Origin: Gavia stellata
Taxonomy: Eukaryota; Chordata; Aves; Gaviiformes; Gaviidae
Direction: 5' to 3'
Length of the DNA stretch: 64,000 nt
NCBI RefSeq assembly: GCF_030936135.1
Contig: NC_082603.1
Location: 23,030,880 to 23,094,879, forward strand
The stretch's first letter is position 1. Each line of letters begins with the position of its first letter. The notes beneath the pieces were generated by a model. It saw only the letters and a list, made by a program, of their open reading frames with translations, made no database searches and had not been told where the DNA came from. Made by a program: the position numbers and the translations under genes. Shown one piece after another: positions 12,701 through 27,700 of the stretch.

Positions 12701-15700
12701 GCACACACAATTTGAATTTTTGTGTATTATGATTCCTCTCAAAAATACGGTTTGGTGCATATTTGAGAAATTTGCTTGTGTGTTCTAGCTCAGAAACCAT
12801 TGCATTTTCTCTTGAGATATTTTCATCAAAACTGAACTTGTTGATTTAAATATTTTTACACTGCTTAATTTTATATGCTGTGCTTAGTGTTTTGCATATG
12901 TCTTTCCTCAGGAGTGTCTCATATCTCTTTGCTGTATCCTTTTATAATTTAATTCTTTCTTATAGTGCAGTAGCTTACTTTAATTTTCTATCTTATGCAA
13001 TATTTTATTCTCGGTACATTTCCCCCTTTGCCCAGTGTTTGATTTAGTGCCCCTTTTTCTTTTTTTCTCCTTCCTCTCTACTTGCTTTCTTTGAAGATTT
13101 GCAGTGTTTGGCAGGTATTCGGTTGCATGAGGGAAAATTTTTGGTTAACACTTAGCTCTGAATTCTAGATGAAAATGTAATTGAGGAATTGATTTTTCAC
13201 ATGCATATAATGCATTATGCAGTGCATTTCTAGGATCCTGTAAACTGTGGTTAGATTTATAGGAACCACTTAGGCCTGTAGGTAAGCTCACTGAAATATG
13301 AAGAATTACGCATGAGCACTTACCTACAGGCATTCAGTTGCAAGAGTTAGGACCTTGCATTTGTTCAGTAAATAGATATTTTCATATATCTTCTGTTTCA
13401 TCTATTACTTCATAATATTTAAAATCATAATAGCTGTACTGACATTTAAAGTGAAGACAGATTAAAATGAACTATTTTAATACATCTCTTAAAACCCAGT
13501 CTTGTGAGTTCTTACCTACTATGGGTTGTATTGTTGCACAGGCCTTGGAAAGACAGAGGACCATGTAGGATCCTACAGTCAGATTTGATATATAATTGAC
13601 ATTGCATAGTAATACTGTTAATGTGTTTGGATGCATGTGAGAAAGAAACGAAACATCTGTGGCATTTCCTGTGGTACAGGTTTTGTATTTTATTCTGTCA
13701 TAAATGTTTCTGCCTAATGAATCAGATTAAAACAGTTTTCTATAAAAGTTCATCTTACTGCACTTAACTTGTTCGAGTAGGGTCTGGTGCACCTTGCCAT
13801 GCCAATTATTTGAGAACTGCCTTAAACAGAATCTTCTTAAAGTGGAATTCTAACGTAATCCTGTAGCAGTCTTTTTCACTAAGCTGAACTTCTAGTTTTA
13901 GCTGCACCGTGCTTTTTCATTAACTGGATGACAATTAGTATTAAAACTACTTTTCATTAATATATTTTAAGATAAAATCTCCATGTCTGTTTTCATGTAT
14001 ATTGGGTAAGAATAAAAATATTACAACAGTTTTGTAATTTATCCCCATATATTCAGGTATATGTCTCAGAATTAAGGTCAAATGTATCACACAGTATGGA
14101 TTTATTTTAATGTACAGATAAGTCAGGTAATCTAACATTCCTTTGTAGTGATGTCATGTAGCTATGAGTAGCGAATACTATAGAATAAATTATCCTCCTG
14201 TATTATTTTTAAGGACACCTTGTCTTTGTCTCATTTTCCTGTGAGACATACAGTTTTAGTCTGAGGAGGCTTTAGTTGTTTTATCTTGAGGAATAAAGAG
14301 AATTGCTATAAATCAGGTAAATGAAGTTACTTTTTGTGGTAGCAGTTTTAATCCATACTGGGGTCAAGAATGTTACGAGATGGCAGCTATTTTGTAAACA
14401 TGTAACATCCAGGTACTTTTTATATATATATATATATATCATCAACACAGAAGAATTGATGAAGTACACATTTTTAGTGTTGAAAAATACTAGAAGTTAC
14501 TAACTTTTAAAAAATGCATATATGTCATATATATTAGATTACAATGTGTTTTAATTCATCCTTTGTTCCACACAAGAGTGGTGTGGCATACAGTGGTATT
14601 TTTCTTGAACTACCTATTAGTATAAAATGTAAACATACGGAAAATCGGTACTATTTTCAGAGAGTAGTTTCTGCTGTCTGGTAGATTGTTCTGTGTTCTT
14701 AGTAAATAACAAAAAATTAAATCGTCTGTAAGTAAAAAATCTCATTTCATGTAGAACTTTGAGTGCTGCAACTAGTTCATCTGCAAAATAGAAATATAAT
14801 GGAAATCAATTAGAAACTTCTAATATGAGTTTCTGATCAACTGCAGCTTGATGTTGCAGATAATTGTGTTACTACAACATGTTGTGATAGTGTAACGGGC
14901 ACACAACCACATTTATTAATGAAGTTCTTGTTATATTTTACACCAGCTTAAAATATTAAGTATTTTGCCAATTTTTTACTGGCAGCATTATTATTTTATC
15001 ATGTTTTATAAGATAATTTCTATTTATAAATGCTTATCAATGGAAAAGTTATAAGTGACACAAAATCATTGTGGGACTAAAGATTAAGGTGTAGTGAAGA
15101 GTATTTTTGTAATCATAGAATCATGTTTTATAATTATATAAACTATTCAATAAACAGTAAATAACAGAGTTCTTAACTTGGAAGAGATAATGCCTTGGGC
15201 ATGTGCTGCATCTGCTTTTCTCTCTCTAGTAATAGGCTTACTCTAGGAGCCATTAAATGTCAAGTACATTTGTCAGATTCGTTTTTCTTTCTCTGAACAT
15301 AGTTATTGTGCAGTCTACCACAGCACAATCCTAGTGAACAGCACTATCAAACACAGTGCAATCCTCATTTAGATAATGCATCCTGTGGAAAGCAAAGCTT
15401 TATTTCTTTTGGAATTGTGTCTTTTGCTCCTTGAATTCTCTTCTGCCCTGATTTGCCTGATACCTGCTTTTCTTTTTCTGCCTACACTCTCACCTCCAAG
15501 AGTCCTCTGTTGCAGCATCCTGTCCTGGAAGAGAGAGCGTGAGCTCTCCAGCACACAGCTGCTTCCCTGCTGGCTGGCTTGGTAGTATGTGTGGATGTGT
15601 GTGCTGATGGATTGGCCGGAGAATATGAAGAGTAACAGTTGAATTCTGCTTGCCGTTCTCTTGTGGAGACGGTAGTTCTGGTCTCTCCCCCTTTCCAAAC

Positions 15701-18700
15701 TGTCAGTTTTTAGAGAACATACAGGAACTCAACTTGTCTTTCCAACTTCTTTGATCAACACGGATCAAAAATAATGGGGGAAAAATGCACGAATTAAAAA
15801 AAAATAATAAACACAAACTTACTATTTCAATACAGAAGAAGGTAGAAGCTTATTTTCCTGCCTGTTCATTTGGAAATGCTTACCATTTCTAAGGAACCTC
15901 ATTAGTAAATTCATCTAAACTGGAAAATTAAGTCTTAGTAAATAATAAAAATGGTTTTGAGGTGTAGGAAATATCAGTTAAATATCAAATGCCATAGGAA
16001 ATTCATGGTCCTGATTTGAAAAAAGAGGGAGAAAACCAAGAAAAGATGGGGTACTAATGTGTTCACCCAGCACAGCTGTGTGGAGAGTAAGACTCTGGCT
16101 GTGTTTTTGGCTATGCACACAAAGCAGAAGTGGTAAAGTGTGGTTATACCAATATAAAGTATGTCTGGTGGGGTAAGGGATAAATTATATTACTGTAATT
16201 GCCTACTTGGTAGTTATGTACAAGTATTTCACTAAAATATTAGTAAGCCTAATGATGCCACCAAGAAAACAAGAACATAGTGACTAGCATATGCTGTGAG
16301 AATGTGGGTATCTTTATTCTTCTGTTTTAACTAACTTAGCTTGAAATAACTCCATTACTAGTCTTAAATATTTGTTCTGGTCTTGCATGAAGTTTTGACA
16401 GCATCTCCATCATGAACTACAAAACGTGATTGGCAGTATCTTTTACAAAGGAATTGTACGAGCAGTACGTATTAATGCTTGGTTTAGTTTCAGGAGTAAG
16501 TTCTAATGAAGATAGGTGTTTCCGTGGTAATAGAAGGTGCTTTTATGCTCTTTGAGAGGAGGAAAGATCCTACTTTTTGGTTTCCTTTAAATTTTGTTCT
16601 TGGTAGGAATAGCCAACGGATTTTTTATTTTTCATTATTGCACATCTTTGTTTTGCATAGGTCAAGGTGAAGATTTGCTGCTGTTCTGTGTAACAACCTT
16701 TGAAAGTTTTATGCTTCCTAAGCCAAGGACCAACTGTGTTTGTCCATGGTTTATTATCATAGTACTAATAAAAATATACATTTTGCTAACTTTCTTCCTT
16801 ATTTCTAACTTCTCTTCCCCTTCTTTAGCCAAAAAAGATTGAGTGAATATTTCTTTGTATTGCTGTTAGAACATTCAGGTTCTCATGATTGCATATCATG
16901 TTCTTGTAATCATTCAGATATTACTGTAACGGAATACTTGAAGGAATATGTTAATTTGTTCCTATGGCAATAATATACACCTGAATAATCATGGGGGTTC
17001 TACCTTGGGTTTTAGTGAAAACCTACATAAACTAACGTAAAGTGAGTTGCAGGGATTCAGTAATCAGTGTTGTCAACTTTCTCTGATTTTTTTGTTTGTT
17101 TGGTTGGTTTTCTTTTTTTTTGTTCAGAGGATTTCTGTACAGTTGGGTCAGTTTCATGGTAACATGGGTTGCTTCTATTTTGTCTCTGGAAGAAAGCCCC
17201 TTCTGAATCGTTGCTTTCCCCAACATATTTTTAGAGAATCATATCTAAGTGGAGATACTGGAGGAATCTGTGTAGTATTTTCTCTCAGTAAAGGAGTTGG
17301 AACCATTCTCATTACAGATGATGATAAGGGAGGAGAAAGAGTTGAGGATGTGCTGTCAGTCTTCCTTTCTTGTGCCCCTTATGAGGAAAACAATTTTACT
17401 GCCATTTCTTCATGTCACTCCAAGCCTTGAAAATAAAGGAATGACAGGGACCTCTATCACCTCTATCTTCTTCCTTACTAAATGTCACTGTCCTGCAGGC
17501 AAATACTTCAGAAAGTGCTGGTAAAGAAAGAGCAAAAGGCTATATTAAAATGTGTCAGCTGGGGGAGGACTGATGGATGATGTTTTAACCTTTCATGTTG
17601 ACAAGACTGAAACAAGTTACATGTTTGCTTAGAGGCACAGAAACTAAAAATTTTGAAAGCTGGCTGGAAATGTGGATATTTGGTAAAGGTGCTCTTGTAC
17701 AGCTAATAATGAATCCTGAATGTGGTGGACAGCTCTTGACCAGAATGAAGCCTATATAAATATATGAGTGAGCATTCTGTTTCTGGGGCAGAGTTAAGGA
17801 TTTAAGAAAGAAAGGGACATCACAGGTTCATAACCAACAAAATACTGTTCAGATGCTTGAAATACGAAGTCTGGAGCTGTGGAAGTTAGAAGGAAGGTGA
17901 AATTAGGGTGGAAAATGGCTCTTTTGCATCCTGCTAAAAGACTGCAGTAGGGTTTTCTGTTTTGGTTTAGGGTTTGTTGGGTTTTTTAAAATGTACTTTT
18001 AAAAAATACGTGCTTTTCGGCTTAGTTGTTTTGTTTTAAATAGGTGTATATTGTAGCCTGGCATTCAGCAATAGCGATTTTTGTTCTGTTACTGGCACAG
18101 TAGACTTGGAGAAGCCACTTCAATGTATACTTTAGTTGTTTTATGTATAAAATGGAAATGCAGTTTAATTATTTACTTATCTTGGAAGCCTTTTAAAAGA
18201 TCTGAATGAATTAATATTAAATATGGCTAGAGAAAGTACAGTAAATTACGGGATGTGTAAAGAGGTTAAGCAAGAGTGGAAAACAATTTCATAATGAATT
18301 GCAGAATTGGCTAGATAGATTACCTTGGTCATAGTATCTAAGCATTAGGTAGGTAAAAACCTACCATATGCTGTTTTCTTGAGGCAAAGGTGCTTTTATA
18401 AGTCCTGACACGAGTTGATATATGCCCTTATTGATTATGCCCTTAAACTCTTTTCTGTTTCTGAAGGGAGATCAAAGAAGGGCCACTCTTCATCAGTCTC
18501 TTTTGCTTCCTCGTTGCTGTCGTGTGTGTTCTACAAGTCTAGCATTAAATCCCAGTATTATTCCCTAGTGCAGTATCAGATTTTTTTAAATCTCAGATGC
18601 ATATGAGAATAATTTGCAAGAAACTCTACAGTGTCAAAATTACTGTATTGTGACACTGGCAAAGATTTCAGGCCAAGCTTAAAAGCTGGGAGCATTATCT

Positions 18701-21700
18701 AATATTTCTGAACAGAAACAAAAAAACCCCACCCAAACAAAACAAAACACTCACTTCTTTGAAAGGAGAAGATTGTGTTTGACTTAAATCTTTCTCCAGA
18801 AAGCCAATCTCTTACTATACCTACCTTGGATTAACTTGGAAAGTCTAAGTGCAATTAGTGTTTTCCTTTTCCTACAGTAATTTGCAGTCTTATAATATAA
18901 CATGTTTAATATCCAGTACTTTCTTAGCTTAGCATCTAGTAAGTGATTTTTTTCTGAACTGGTGTTAGTAGACCAAAATCCAGAGTGATAAATGACTTTA
19001 AGTATAGGAGAGCAGGCTTTAATCTGTACTTTGCTAGAGTGCCAGTAGATGGCAATAAAACAAAGACTTGCTCAAATCCTCCCGATTACTGAGATTACTG
19101 ATATGTACTGATTTTGTGTCACAGCTCTTGGAAATACAAAAAAAAAAGTTTGCTTTAAAGTAGATATTTTTTCTACATGTATTTTAGCCATGTTTTGTTG
19201 TAAGAAGTGTATACTCCTTCACTTAAAACAAATCCTACCTGCACAAGAAATAATCAGTATTTCTAATACAAAATTTAAATTATGGTACTCTGTATGCTGA
19301 TTTTATTATATAAATTAGAAATAATTTTTTGCTACAGTTTTCCCTTGTTAGTAAGTGTCACCTTTATCACCTGCTAGCTTTATAAAACTATTTTTTATAT
19401 TGTCAACTTCTTAAAAAATACTAAATAGAGTTGCATTAGTGATCCAACAATGATAAATATTTAAATAAGGGAAAAAATTGTGATGACAATGCAAGTGTTT
19501 TAAATCCATACATGGTTCACGCTAAAAGCCAGTAATAAACATTTAGCTGTGTGTCTGTAAGATTGTCTGAATAGTATGTGAAAATTTGAGGCAGTCAAAG
19601 TTGCATGAATTTTGTAAGTAAATGTGAGAATGTTCATTATATCATTACTTCAGAGGTGATTGTGTAAGGTTGAAAAAGGTGAAATAAGGACTAAACTTTG
19701 GACTGGCAAGGACCTCCTTCCATTTATTTTCATTGGAGGGGAGAGTAGAAGTAATACTGCTGTTTCCAAGTCTCTAGCTTAAAAGGTGAGAAAATGCATT
19801 ATAATTATATTGGAATATTAGATAAGCAAAGTCCAATAAATAGTGCACAGTAGTGTCTTGAGATACTTCTTGCTAATTTCAAGTGTGTGTGTAAGTTTAC
19901 TTTGGATAAAGACACTTAAGATGAAAAGTCTTCTTTTTTGTGGATAAGACCAGTGGCAGAAAACTGTCTCATGTGTTCTTAAATGTTGGAGCATTAAGAC
20001 TTTGTAGGGGGCTTGTTTTTAGAGGAACCTTAGCATTTTTGTGGTGTTTCTATGTTACCAACAGCCACTTTTATGTCTGCCCCTTACATTGTTCAATAGG
20101 ACAAAACTGATGCTTCACGTTTATTTACTGCAATTTAACTGAAAAGCTTCACTTATTTATTTTATTCCATCCACTAATTTGAATTGGCTACCTGAAAGTT
20201 AAAATCTTCATTTTGGATTATCAGTGTCTCACATCACTCATTCACTTAAGGTTTAAAATACAGTACGTTCTTCTGTTGAAGGGAGAAGAAACCTTCAGAA
20301 ACCATGGCAGCACTAGCCTCTGACTGAATGACTCCTGCTGTAATACTGAAATAAACTTACTTTAAAATAATGAATGTCGTGGCCTCTTGTACAGGCTAGT
20401 GTTAAGTCATTTAGTATAAAAAATAAGAGTAAACTTAAGAAACATGCTATTCTTAAGGCAGATTGACTCCAAATATGTACAGTGCTTTCTAAAGCTTGTT
20501 GATAGTTCCTGATGCAAAGAAAATAAAACCTGTGGTGTAACTCTGGGTACTTAGATCTGGAAATGTAAATAATGTTATCACAGGATGGAAAGAATGTGGG
20601 GAAAAAAGGCATCTTGAAAGTAGGTCTCAGAAAACTGGATCAAAATGAAAATGGGTCTCATTAAGGTACTAGCTACGCTATTTTCAAGCGTTATCACAGA
20701 CAAGAGAGGAGGCTGCTGTATCCCTAATCACTATTAGAACAAGGTTCATGGAAATGAATAGTGTAGTAACTAATTGCTTATGGCAGGACTTCCAGAAATA
20801 TGGCTCTACTATGTCATAATTATTTTATTGAGCAGTCCAAAAGAGTGGAGTAGTTAACCACTGCTGTAGAACAACTGAATCAGCAGGAATCCCTGCTGAT
20901 CAGTATCAGTCTTTAAGAAGTGGCTTTCCTTTTTTAAATACAGGTTCCTCAAAAACCTGTGTTAATTGAGGTTTTTCAGTATAGAGATACTGAAATTGTT
21001 TCTGTACTATGCTGAATTATTCAGGTGTTCATCTGGAAGATTCCTGGCAATTAACATGATTTAAGAAATTCAAAGAGTGTTTCAATACTGGGATTGTGGA
21101 AACACGGAATTACATTCTGTAGAATGGAAGTTTTCCCTCAAAGAAAACTGCTTTGAGTTTTGTATGTGCTAACAATTGAGTAATTAGAACTGAGAAAAGT
21201 GTAAATTCAGCCAGTGGAGGGGATATGACTGACTGTGAGTTTACTCAAATAATGCATTTTTAGTTGTATGAGTTTGTTTTGTTTTGGCAGAGGATGTGAG
21301 ATAACTTTCTTTGATAATTCCTCACAGACCTTTCAGAGAAAATTATGTAAGTAGCTGGATAATTTGGAGATGGTTGCTCTTTGATTGCCTCATTGAAGGA
21401 TGGAGCCAGTTTTGCAGCAGGCTAGTGAGCAAGGTTCCAGTTACTTTCTCTTTACCTTCATTAGGCTTTTTCAGTTTTGGAGAATGTTAGTGCAACTGCA
21501 GGAGGTAGTTTGAATCATAATTGTGCTTATTTACGAAGAACCTTGGAAGATGGATAGTAAAATTGATAGCCACTTTTTTCTTTTTTTTTTTTTAAATAGT
21601 CTTGGAAATTTTGCACACAGTATCTTTTCCTTAATGCGGCAGAAGTATTGTTACTGTTTGAGACTAAGAAGCCAGAACAGAGACTTTAAGGAAGTGTGCA

Positions 21701-24700
21701 AAGTGTGCGTTGTTATTTGGCTTACTGCTTTTTCAGAGGAATACTTGGCTTTATTACAGTCATGTAGGGCCAGAGAACTAAAAACCTGTACAAACGTGTG
21801 AAAACAGTAGTGGTTCAAAACTTAAAAAAACATATGCAGACATATTGTAATACAGTCGGTTAAAAAGTCATGCTAGAATTTAAAAGGACGTGCAATGGTT
21901 TTGAGAGAATGCAGTACTGCAGCAAATCTGAAGTACCTGAATATGGAATATGTAAACTATGTATTTCAGGATTAGTATTTTCAATTTTTTCTTGGCAGTG
22001 TAAGACCCCAAAATGCACATTTTCATGCATTTCAATACTTCTGGTATTCACTTGATAAAATTGCACTGTTATTCCTGGGCTTCAGAATATACACATTCAT
22101 AAGAACTGAATATGGAAGTTAAAGTAAATAGCTCCAAGTTAATACATTTCTTTGCAGAGGTACAGAAAAGTGCCAGGAAATCTTTTTGTCTGAACAGTTT
22201 GCTCAAAAATCCTTTTTCCTCTCTTGAATTATTTCATGATAATAGTGCTGTATAGCCACAGATCAACATCACATGACAAGTTTTTGAATGATCCTGATGT
22301 TCTTGTAATTATTTTACATATTTCCATGAAGACCAGAGGTACTGCTTCTGAACCATTTTATCTTGAAGTCCATGATTACTTCAGTGAGGTCACATGAATG
22401 TTTTAACAAGGGACGTAATTAGAGTTCAATATTCTTGTTTTGTTTGTTATTTGTACCCTAATGTAATTTCTTCTCTTGCCATTCCGACTTAATTATTTAA
22501 GGCCACCTCATTAAGATTATTTCTTCCCCCACTTTACACATGTGAATCATCGTTAAATTAGCACTTCATCTAAATTGCCCACATTTGGTTGCTTTTTTCC
22601 TTCTGTGTGTGTAAATGTTTTAAATGAAATTATTATTTTCTTTCCATTTCATTGAAAAAGCACTCACTTAAATACAATTTGAATAAATGAGGTAAAATGG
22701 CTCAAGAAAAGGAGGGCAGGTGTTTAACATCTTCTTAGATGCAAATTTTTGTGTACGCTGCTGAGCCTCTGTTACTATGACTAGAGTTAATTCCAGAGTC
22801 TTGTATAGAAGGTTTGGCACCTACTGATAGAAAAAGGCTTTCTGTTGTCCACTTTAAGTCATCTCCTCAGATACCGTTAAGCTCTTCTGTGTTGTTACAG
22901 CTGCATCTACAATCAGACACGTTAGCAACCTGCCTATGTTTCATTTCTCCGGAGCATGCAAGGCAGGCTCCTACATAAGCAGTGCTGTCGGTCCACCCGA
23001 GCGTGCTCAGAAGGTGCCCAGCGCAAAGCTAGGCAGTAATCAGATGCTATTTGTAAAAACTAAGTAAAGATCTTAATTCTAGGTATGATGATTCCTGTAA
23101 GCCTGTAACAGTCTGAACTGTGGTATTGTCTCAGACCAATTTTGACGTGCCTTCACTGCTTTTGCAAGTTATTTCTGAAGTTCGTTTTTCGCCTGTTCAA
23201 GAATAGCCCCATTGTCTTGCTTTATGTGAAGTTATTTTGTTTAGAAGAAACTGGAGCTCTTTTCCAGTAATGAAAATACTTCACTACTATTCAAATATTA
23301 ATGGCCTATTTAACAAGCATTTTAGGTCTTAGTTGCATATGAACCTGAATATTCATAACAGAATTGTGTCCTACTGTTTTTAAACAAGCTCAGTATTTTA
23401 GTTTCAAACTTTAGAACATACGGCTATATTTTATGTTTTCAAATATTACATTTGAGTGTAAAGGAAATTACCCTTTTTCATGGGGAGGCAGCAGTTTAAT
23501 GTCTAGGTAGAAACTTAAATACTTGATAGTACAAAGCCTGTATTTTGCCTTGAGGCTATTTACTTCCCTCCACTTAAAGCCTTACCTACTTATCAGTGCA
23601 GTCAATGGCAAAACCTGCATTAGCTCAGTAACCTCTGGATCTTTTCTGTGATATATGTGGAATTCATCGTGTTAGGTTTGTCTTTGTTCTAGCAATAAGA
23701 GAATAGAAAGAAAAGTTACTGAAATAGTGTAGTAGTGAACAGATCTTACCTGATTTTAGTATGTGTTAGGTTGCATTTTGCATTGTACTAAAATACAGTT
23801 GTTGTATTAAATGTCAGAAAACATTTTGATGAAAAAAAGTTAAGTTGATACATAGTAATTTGCAAAAACGGGCCATCAGTAACTACATGATTCAGAAACG
23901 GAAGTGGACCATAAAGCTAATAACGGAAGTAACCATAAAGCTAATAAAAGGTATTAAGTGTTGTCACCTATTTTTTAAAGGCTGTTACAATATTGTATGA
24001 TTTCCTGACTCTGAGTTGGCTTTATAGAAAACAGTTTGGGAAGCACACATTATTGGTTACAGTTATGATAGTCAATTCAGTGACTCTCCAATGTATCTGT
24101 TAAATAGGAAATCAAATTTGTGTATGTGTCTGGGATGGTGGGTTTGAGGGAAGGCTGACATTTTAATTCAACTTCTGTATTCTTCAGAGGATTATCTTTT
24201 GTATGCATTGATTTTGCAAATTAGTTATTCCTCGGTTTATCGTTACATTTCGTAAATGATTCTTGTATTCTACTCGAAGGTGAGGCTTACATGAAATGTT
24301 TAGGTACAGTTTCTAAGTCATTCCTGTCCACCCTGTGGGTGGCTGAGCGAAATGTTAAAATTCTGTGTGGAGTCATTTGTACTGGGGTAGAAGGAAGCTG
24401 ATTTTGAAGTGGAAGAGCAATTAGGTCATTTTGTTTGTGTTTTTTTAACTTTGTAAGCAAAGCTTGTTGGTCATAGCTATTGAGAATATGAATAGCTTGT
24501 CCCTGATACCATGTTGTTTTAGCTAGTATAGAATTTACATTTAAAAGAAAACACTGGGAGTTTAAAATATATTTTTAACAGGTTTATATAAATCCATCTA
24601 CTACTTAAAATAGATTTGATACAATTTTTTATAGAATTCAGTAGAAATGTCAATGAACTGTTTCAGATAATCTATGAAAACTGGTAGATACTAGTAGATA

Positions 24701-27700
24701 ATCATGGCTAGTATTTAGATTGGGGGGAGTCACTTTTAAAGACAAATTTAGTGAGATGTTTTCCTTTGTCTCTGTAGTTATCAGAGACTGTTACAGACAA
24801 TTGCTGTACTCGAGGCTCAACGTACTCAAGCAGTTCAAGACCTTGAAAGTTTAGGCAGACACCAGAGAGAAGCACTGAAAGATCCTATTGGATTTGTGGA
24901 AAGACTCCAGAAGAAGGTATTTCAATGGGCTTTTCTTAAGTCTTTCTTGGATTTTTTTTTTTTTTTTTTTTTTAGTAACTAGTAATTCATTGTCTATCTA
25001 AAATTCTCTGATTTCTGTATACTTGTGTAAACATAGTGAGTTTAAAATCCTTTCTCTGCTGAGGAAAAATGGCCCTTTGCTTATTAAATCTGTAAGACGT
25101 AGGTCTTCAATGATTTTGTTAGATATGCTTTCTTTCCTTTTTTTTTTGTATGTAGAAATGTAATCTTCAAATTTCTAATTGTAATGTAGGTATTTTAAGA
25201 CAACCTGAAATCTACAGGTGACTGGAAGTGCTTCATACTAAGGCATCAGATGAAGAATTCATAACTTTTCTCATTAGAGAAATTAAATGTTGTGCTATGA
25301 GTGATTTTGGTAGGGTACTTTTTAAAGAGCAGGGAATGTAGTTCATAGCCTAAAACCAAAATGAGCGCTCGAAAACATACCTGAGTTCTAGGTAACATGA
25401 TAGAATATTGTCTGATGGAGGAGAGTTAATTTTGGTAAGGAAATGTTTTCTTTTCAAGCTTTGAAAAAAACCTGTAGTAACAGGGATACTGAAAAAATGT
25501 TTAAAGCTTAAATACTTTCTTCCTGCCATGTCTACCAGTGACAAACATGACCTTCTAATCCGGTAGCAACATGTTGTGTTTCAGTGTAGAATAAAGTAGG
25601 TATTTTATGGTGCTCTTTTCCTAGGTTTGTAGAGACCTAGGTTTAAAGAGAGGTCTGATATAAGCCCATTGGTTTCAGTAGTTGTCTTTCCATTAAGTTT
25701 TGAGACAAGTTAATAGCATGCATGATGTAATAGTGTTGCATTTGATAAACATTGTATGGGGAAATACTAATTCTAGTTGAAAGTGTCTGGTGTATTTTTG
25801 TCTCGAAACCATAGGAATTATACTCTTAAGACTGGCCTTTAAATAAAGTGGTGAGCTTTGCAACAGTTGTGTTCTAGGCAGAAGACAGCAAAATCAGTGT
25901 AAAAATACATACTGATTTCTTTGATGGGAGGAGTTTAAGTTTATGAAATGATAAAACTCTGAGTTCTCTGGTTTTCTGTGTTAAGAAAGGTACAGATCCT
26001 GGGCAAACAGTATGTTTAAACAAAATAAAAGACAGATAGACAGTAACAGGATATTGAAGTCAGAAACACCTGATCTCATCTGTGACATACACACTTTAGA
26101 GCTTTATGCTCAATAAGCCATCATTGACCATGCTGCTGCATATTTTATATGTACTGTTGTGTAGTGTTCTTGAAAGATACCTTCTCCTTAAAAAGACTCT
26201 TTGCTGCATGGCACTTCAAAAATTCTGATTTTGAATTCTGCTGTTAGCTAAAAAGCAGTATCAGGTTTTCAGAACTTTTCAGGATTCATAGTTTCTTTGT
26301 TTGGATATACAGCCATTGCATTAAATATTGCTTTCACTTCTCACTCTTTTTTTCAGGTCAATATGGGTCTTCCATATCCTCAGAGAGTTGTTCAGCTCCC
26401 TGAGATTGCCTGGGACCAATACACCACTAGCCTTGGAAATTTTGAGAGAGAATTCAAAAACCGAAAACGTAACAGTAGGAGAGTGAAGCTGATTTTTGAC
26501 AAAGGTAAAATGAAAGTGGGCATACATTACAAGAAAGATATAACCAGTGTGGAGGATTAATAATTCCTTTTTCATGTTGCTTACAGTAGGTATACCTGCA
26601 AGACCAAAAAGTCCTTTGGATCCCAAGAAGGATGGAGAGTCTATTTCATACTCTGTCTTGCCTTTAAGTGATGGTCCAGAAGGTTCTACAAACAGTCGTC
26701 CACAGGTAGTTGTTATAAAAAGAAAGATAAAATTTTACAAAATTTACTTTTGAATTTTTTTCTTTTTCTTTTTTAATATAAATAAGTGTGTAATCTTAAC
26801 TGTTACTTCAAATGTTAATGTTGGTGGTGACATTTCATTCATGTACTAAAATCAGAGAACTTATTTTTTGTTTAGGCAAATTTTCAATTTTTTCAAATTC
26901 TTAAATTTGTTGTGTGTTTTTTTGGTTTGGTTTTGGTTTTACTTAGATAGGAAAAGGGTTAAAATCCAGTTATCCTAACTGTACTTTTCCTAAACACGTA
27001 TTCCATTTTATATACTGTATTTGAGCAGATGATAAGAGGACGACTTTGTGATGAGACCAAACCTGAAACTTTTAACCAGCTGTGGACTGTAGAGGAACAG
27101 GTAATGGGAAACTTCCATTTTGTAGCTGTGGTAACATACATGAGAATAAAAGCAAGTTGTGTAATAATGTTTAAAGCGCTTAGAAGTTCAGAGTCACATG
27201 TATGTAGATACTCATCTTTTGACAACTCGTACCTCTACTAGGAAAGATGTGTTTATTTTTTTCCCCTGTTGATTTAGAAAAAACTTGAGCAATTGCTTTT
27301 GAAGTATCCACCAGAGGAAGTAGAGTCCCGACGGTGGCAGAAGATAGCTGATGAACTGGGAAATAGAACAGCAAAGCAGGTAACAAGTAAAACACTTGGA
27401 GAAGTACTCCCTTCCCTTGACTTTTTTTTTTTTAAAAGCTCTTTAGGAAGCACTGGTAAGTGTTGAAGAGAAACCTGGATATAATCTCTTAAGTCATTTA
27501 TTCTAATTTGAGGGGTTTTTTCCGTCAAAAAAACCCAATTCATAAACTGAGGAATTAAAAAAGAAAGTTTATTTTTTGTAATGTTCATAATTAAAGCAAT
27601 AAAACTTATTTTGCTAGGAAAAAGATCTGACTGCTTGGGATTGATTGAGTGCCTGTGCTGTGGTAGTAGTCATTTCAGTCACTGCATCCTAGCAGTTGAT

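Larger units (their letters stand above)
9714..24777 (+). other. ZZZ3 intron after coding exon 1 (15 kb)
   Basis: The longest intron of the gene in this window, AT-rich and with no supported gene. It contains a (TA)n run near 14421-14439, a 17-bp-class inverted repeat at 13274-13331, a MIR-like SINE relic near 18090-18230 and a 25-bp tandem duplication at 23898-23946. Small open frames on both strands show no family resemblance. The acceptor is TTTGTCTCTGTAG before 24778. Confidence 0.8.

Noticed and set aside
15108-15200. Possible antisense CR1 tail (AATCATAGAATCATG)
   Set aside because: The short match is not followed by the other CR1 landmarks, so chance is likely.
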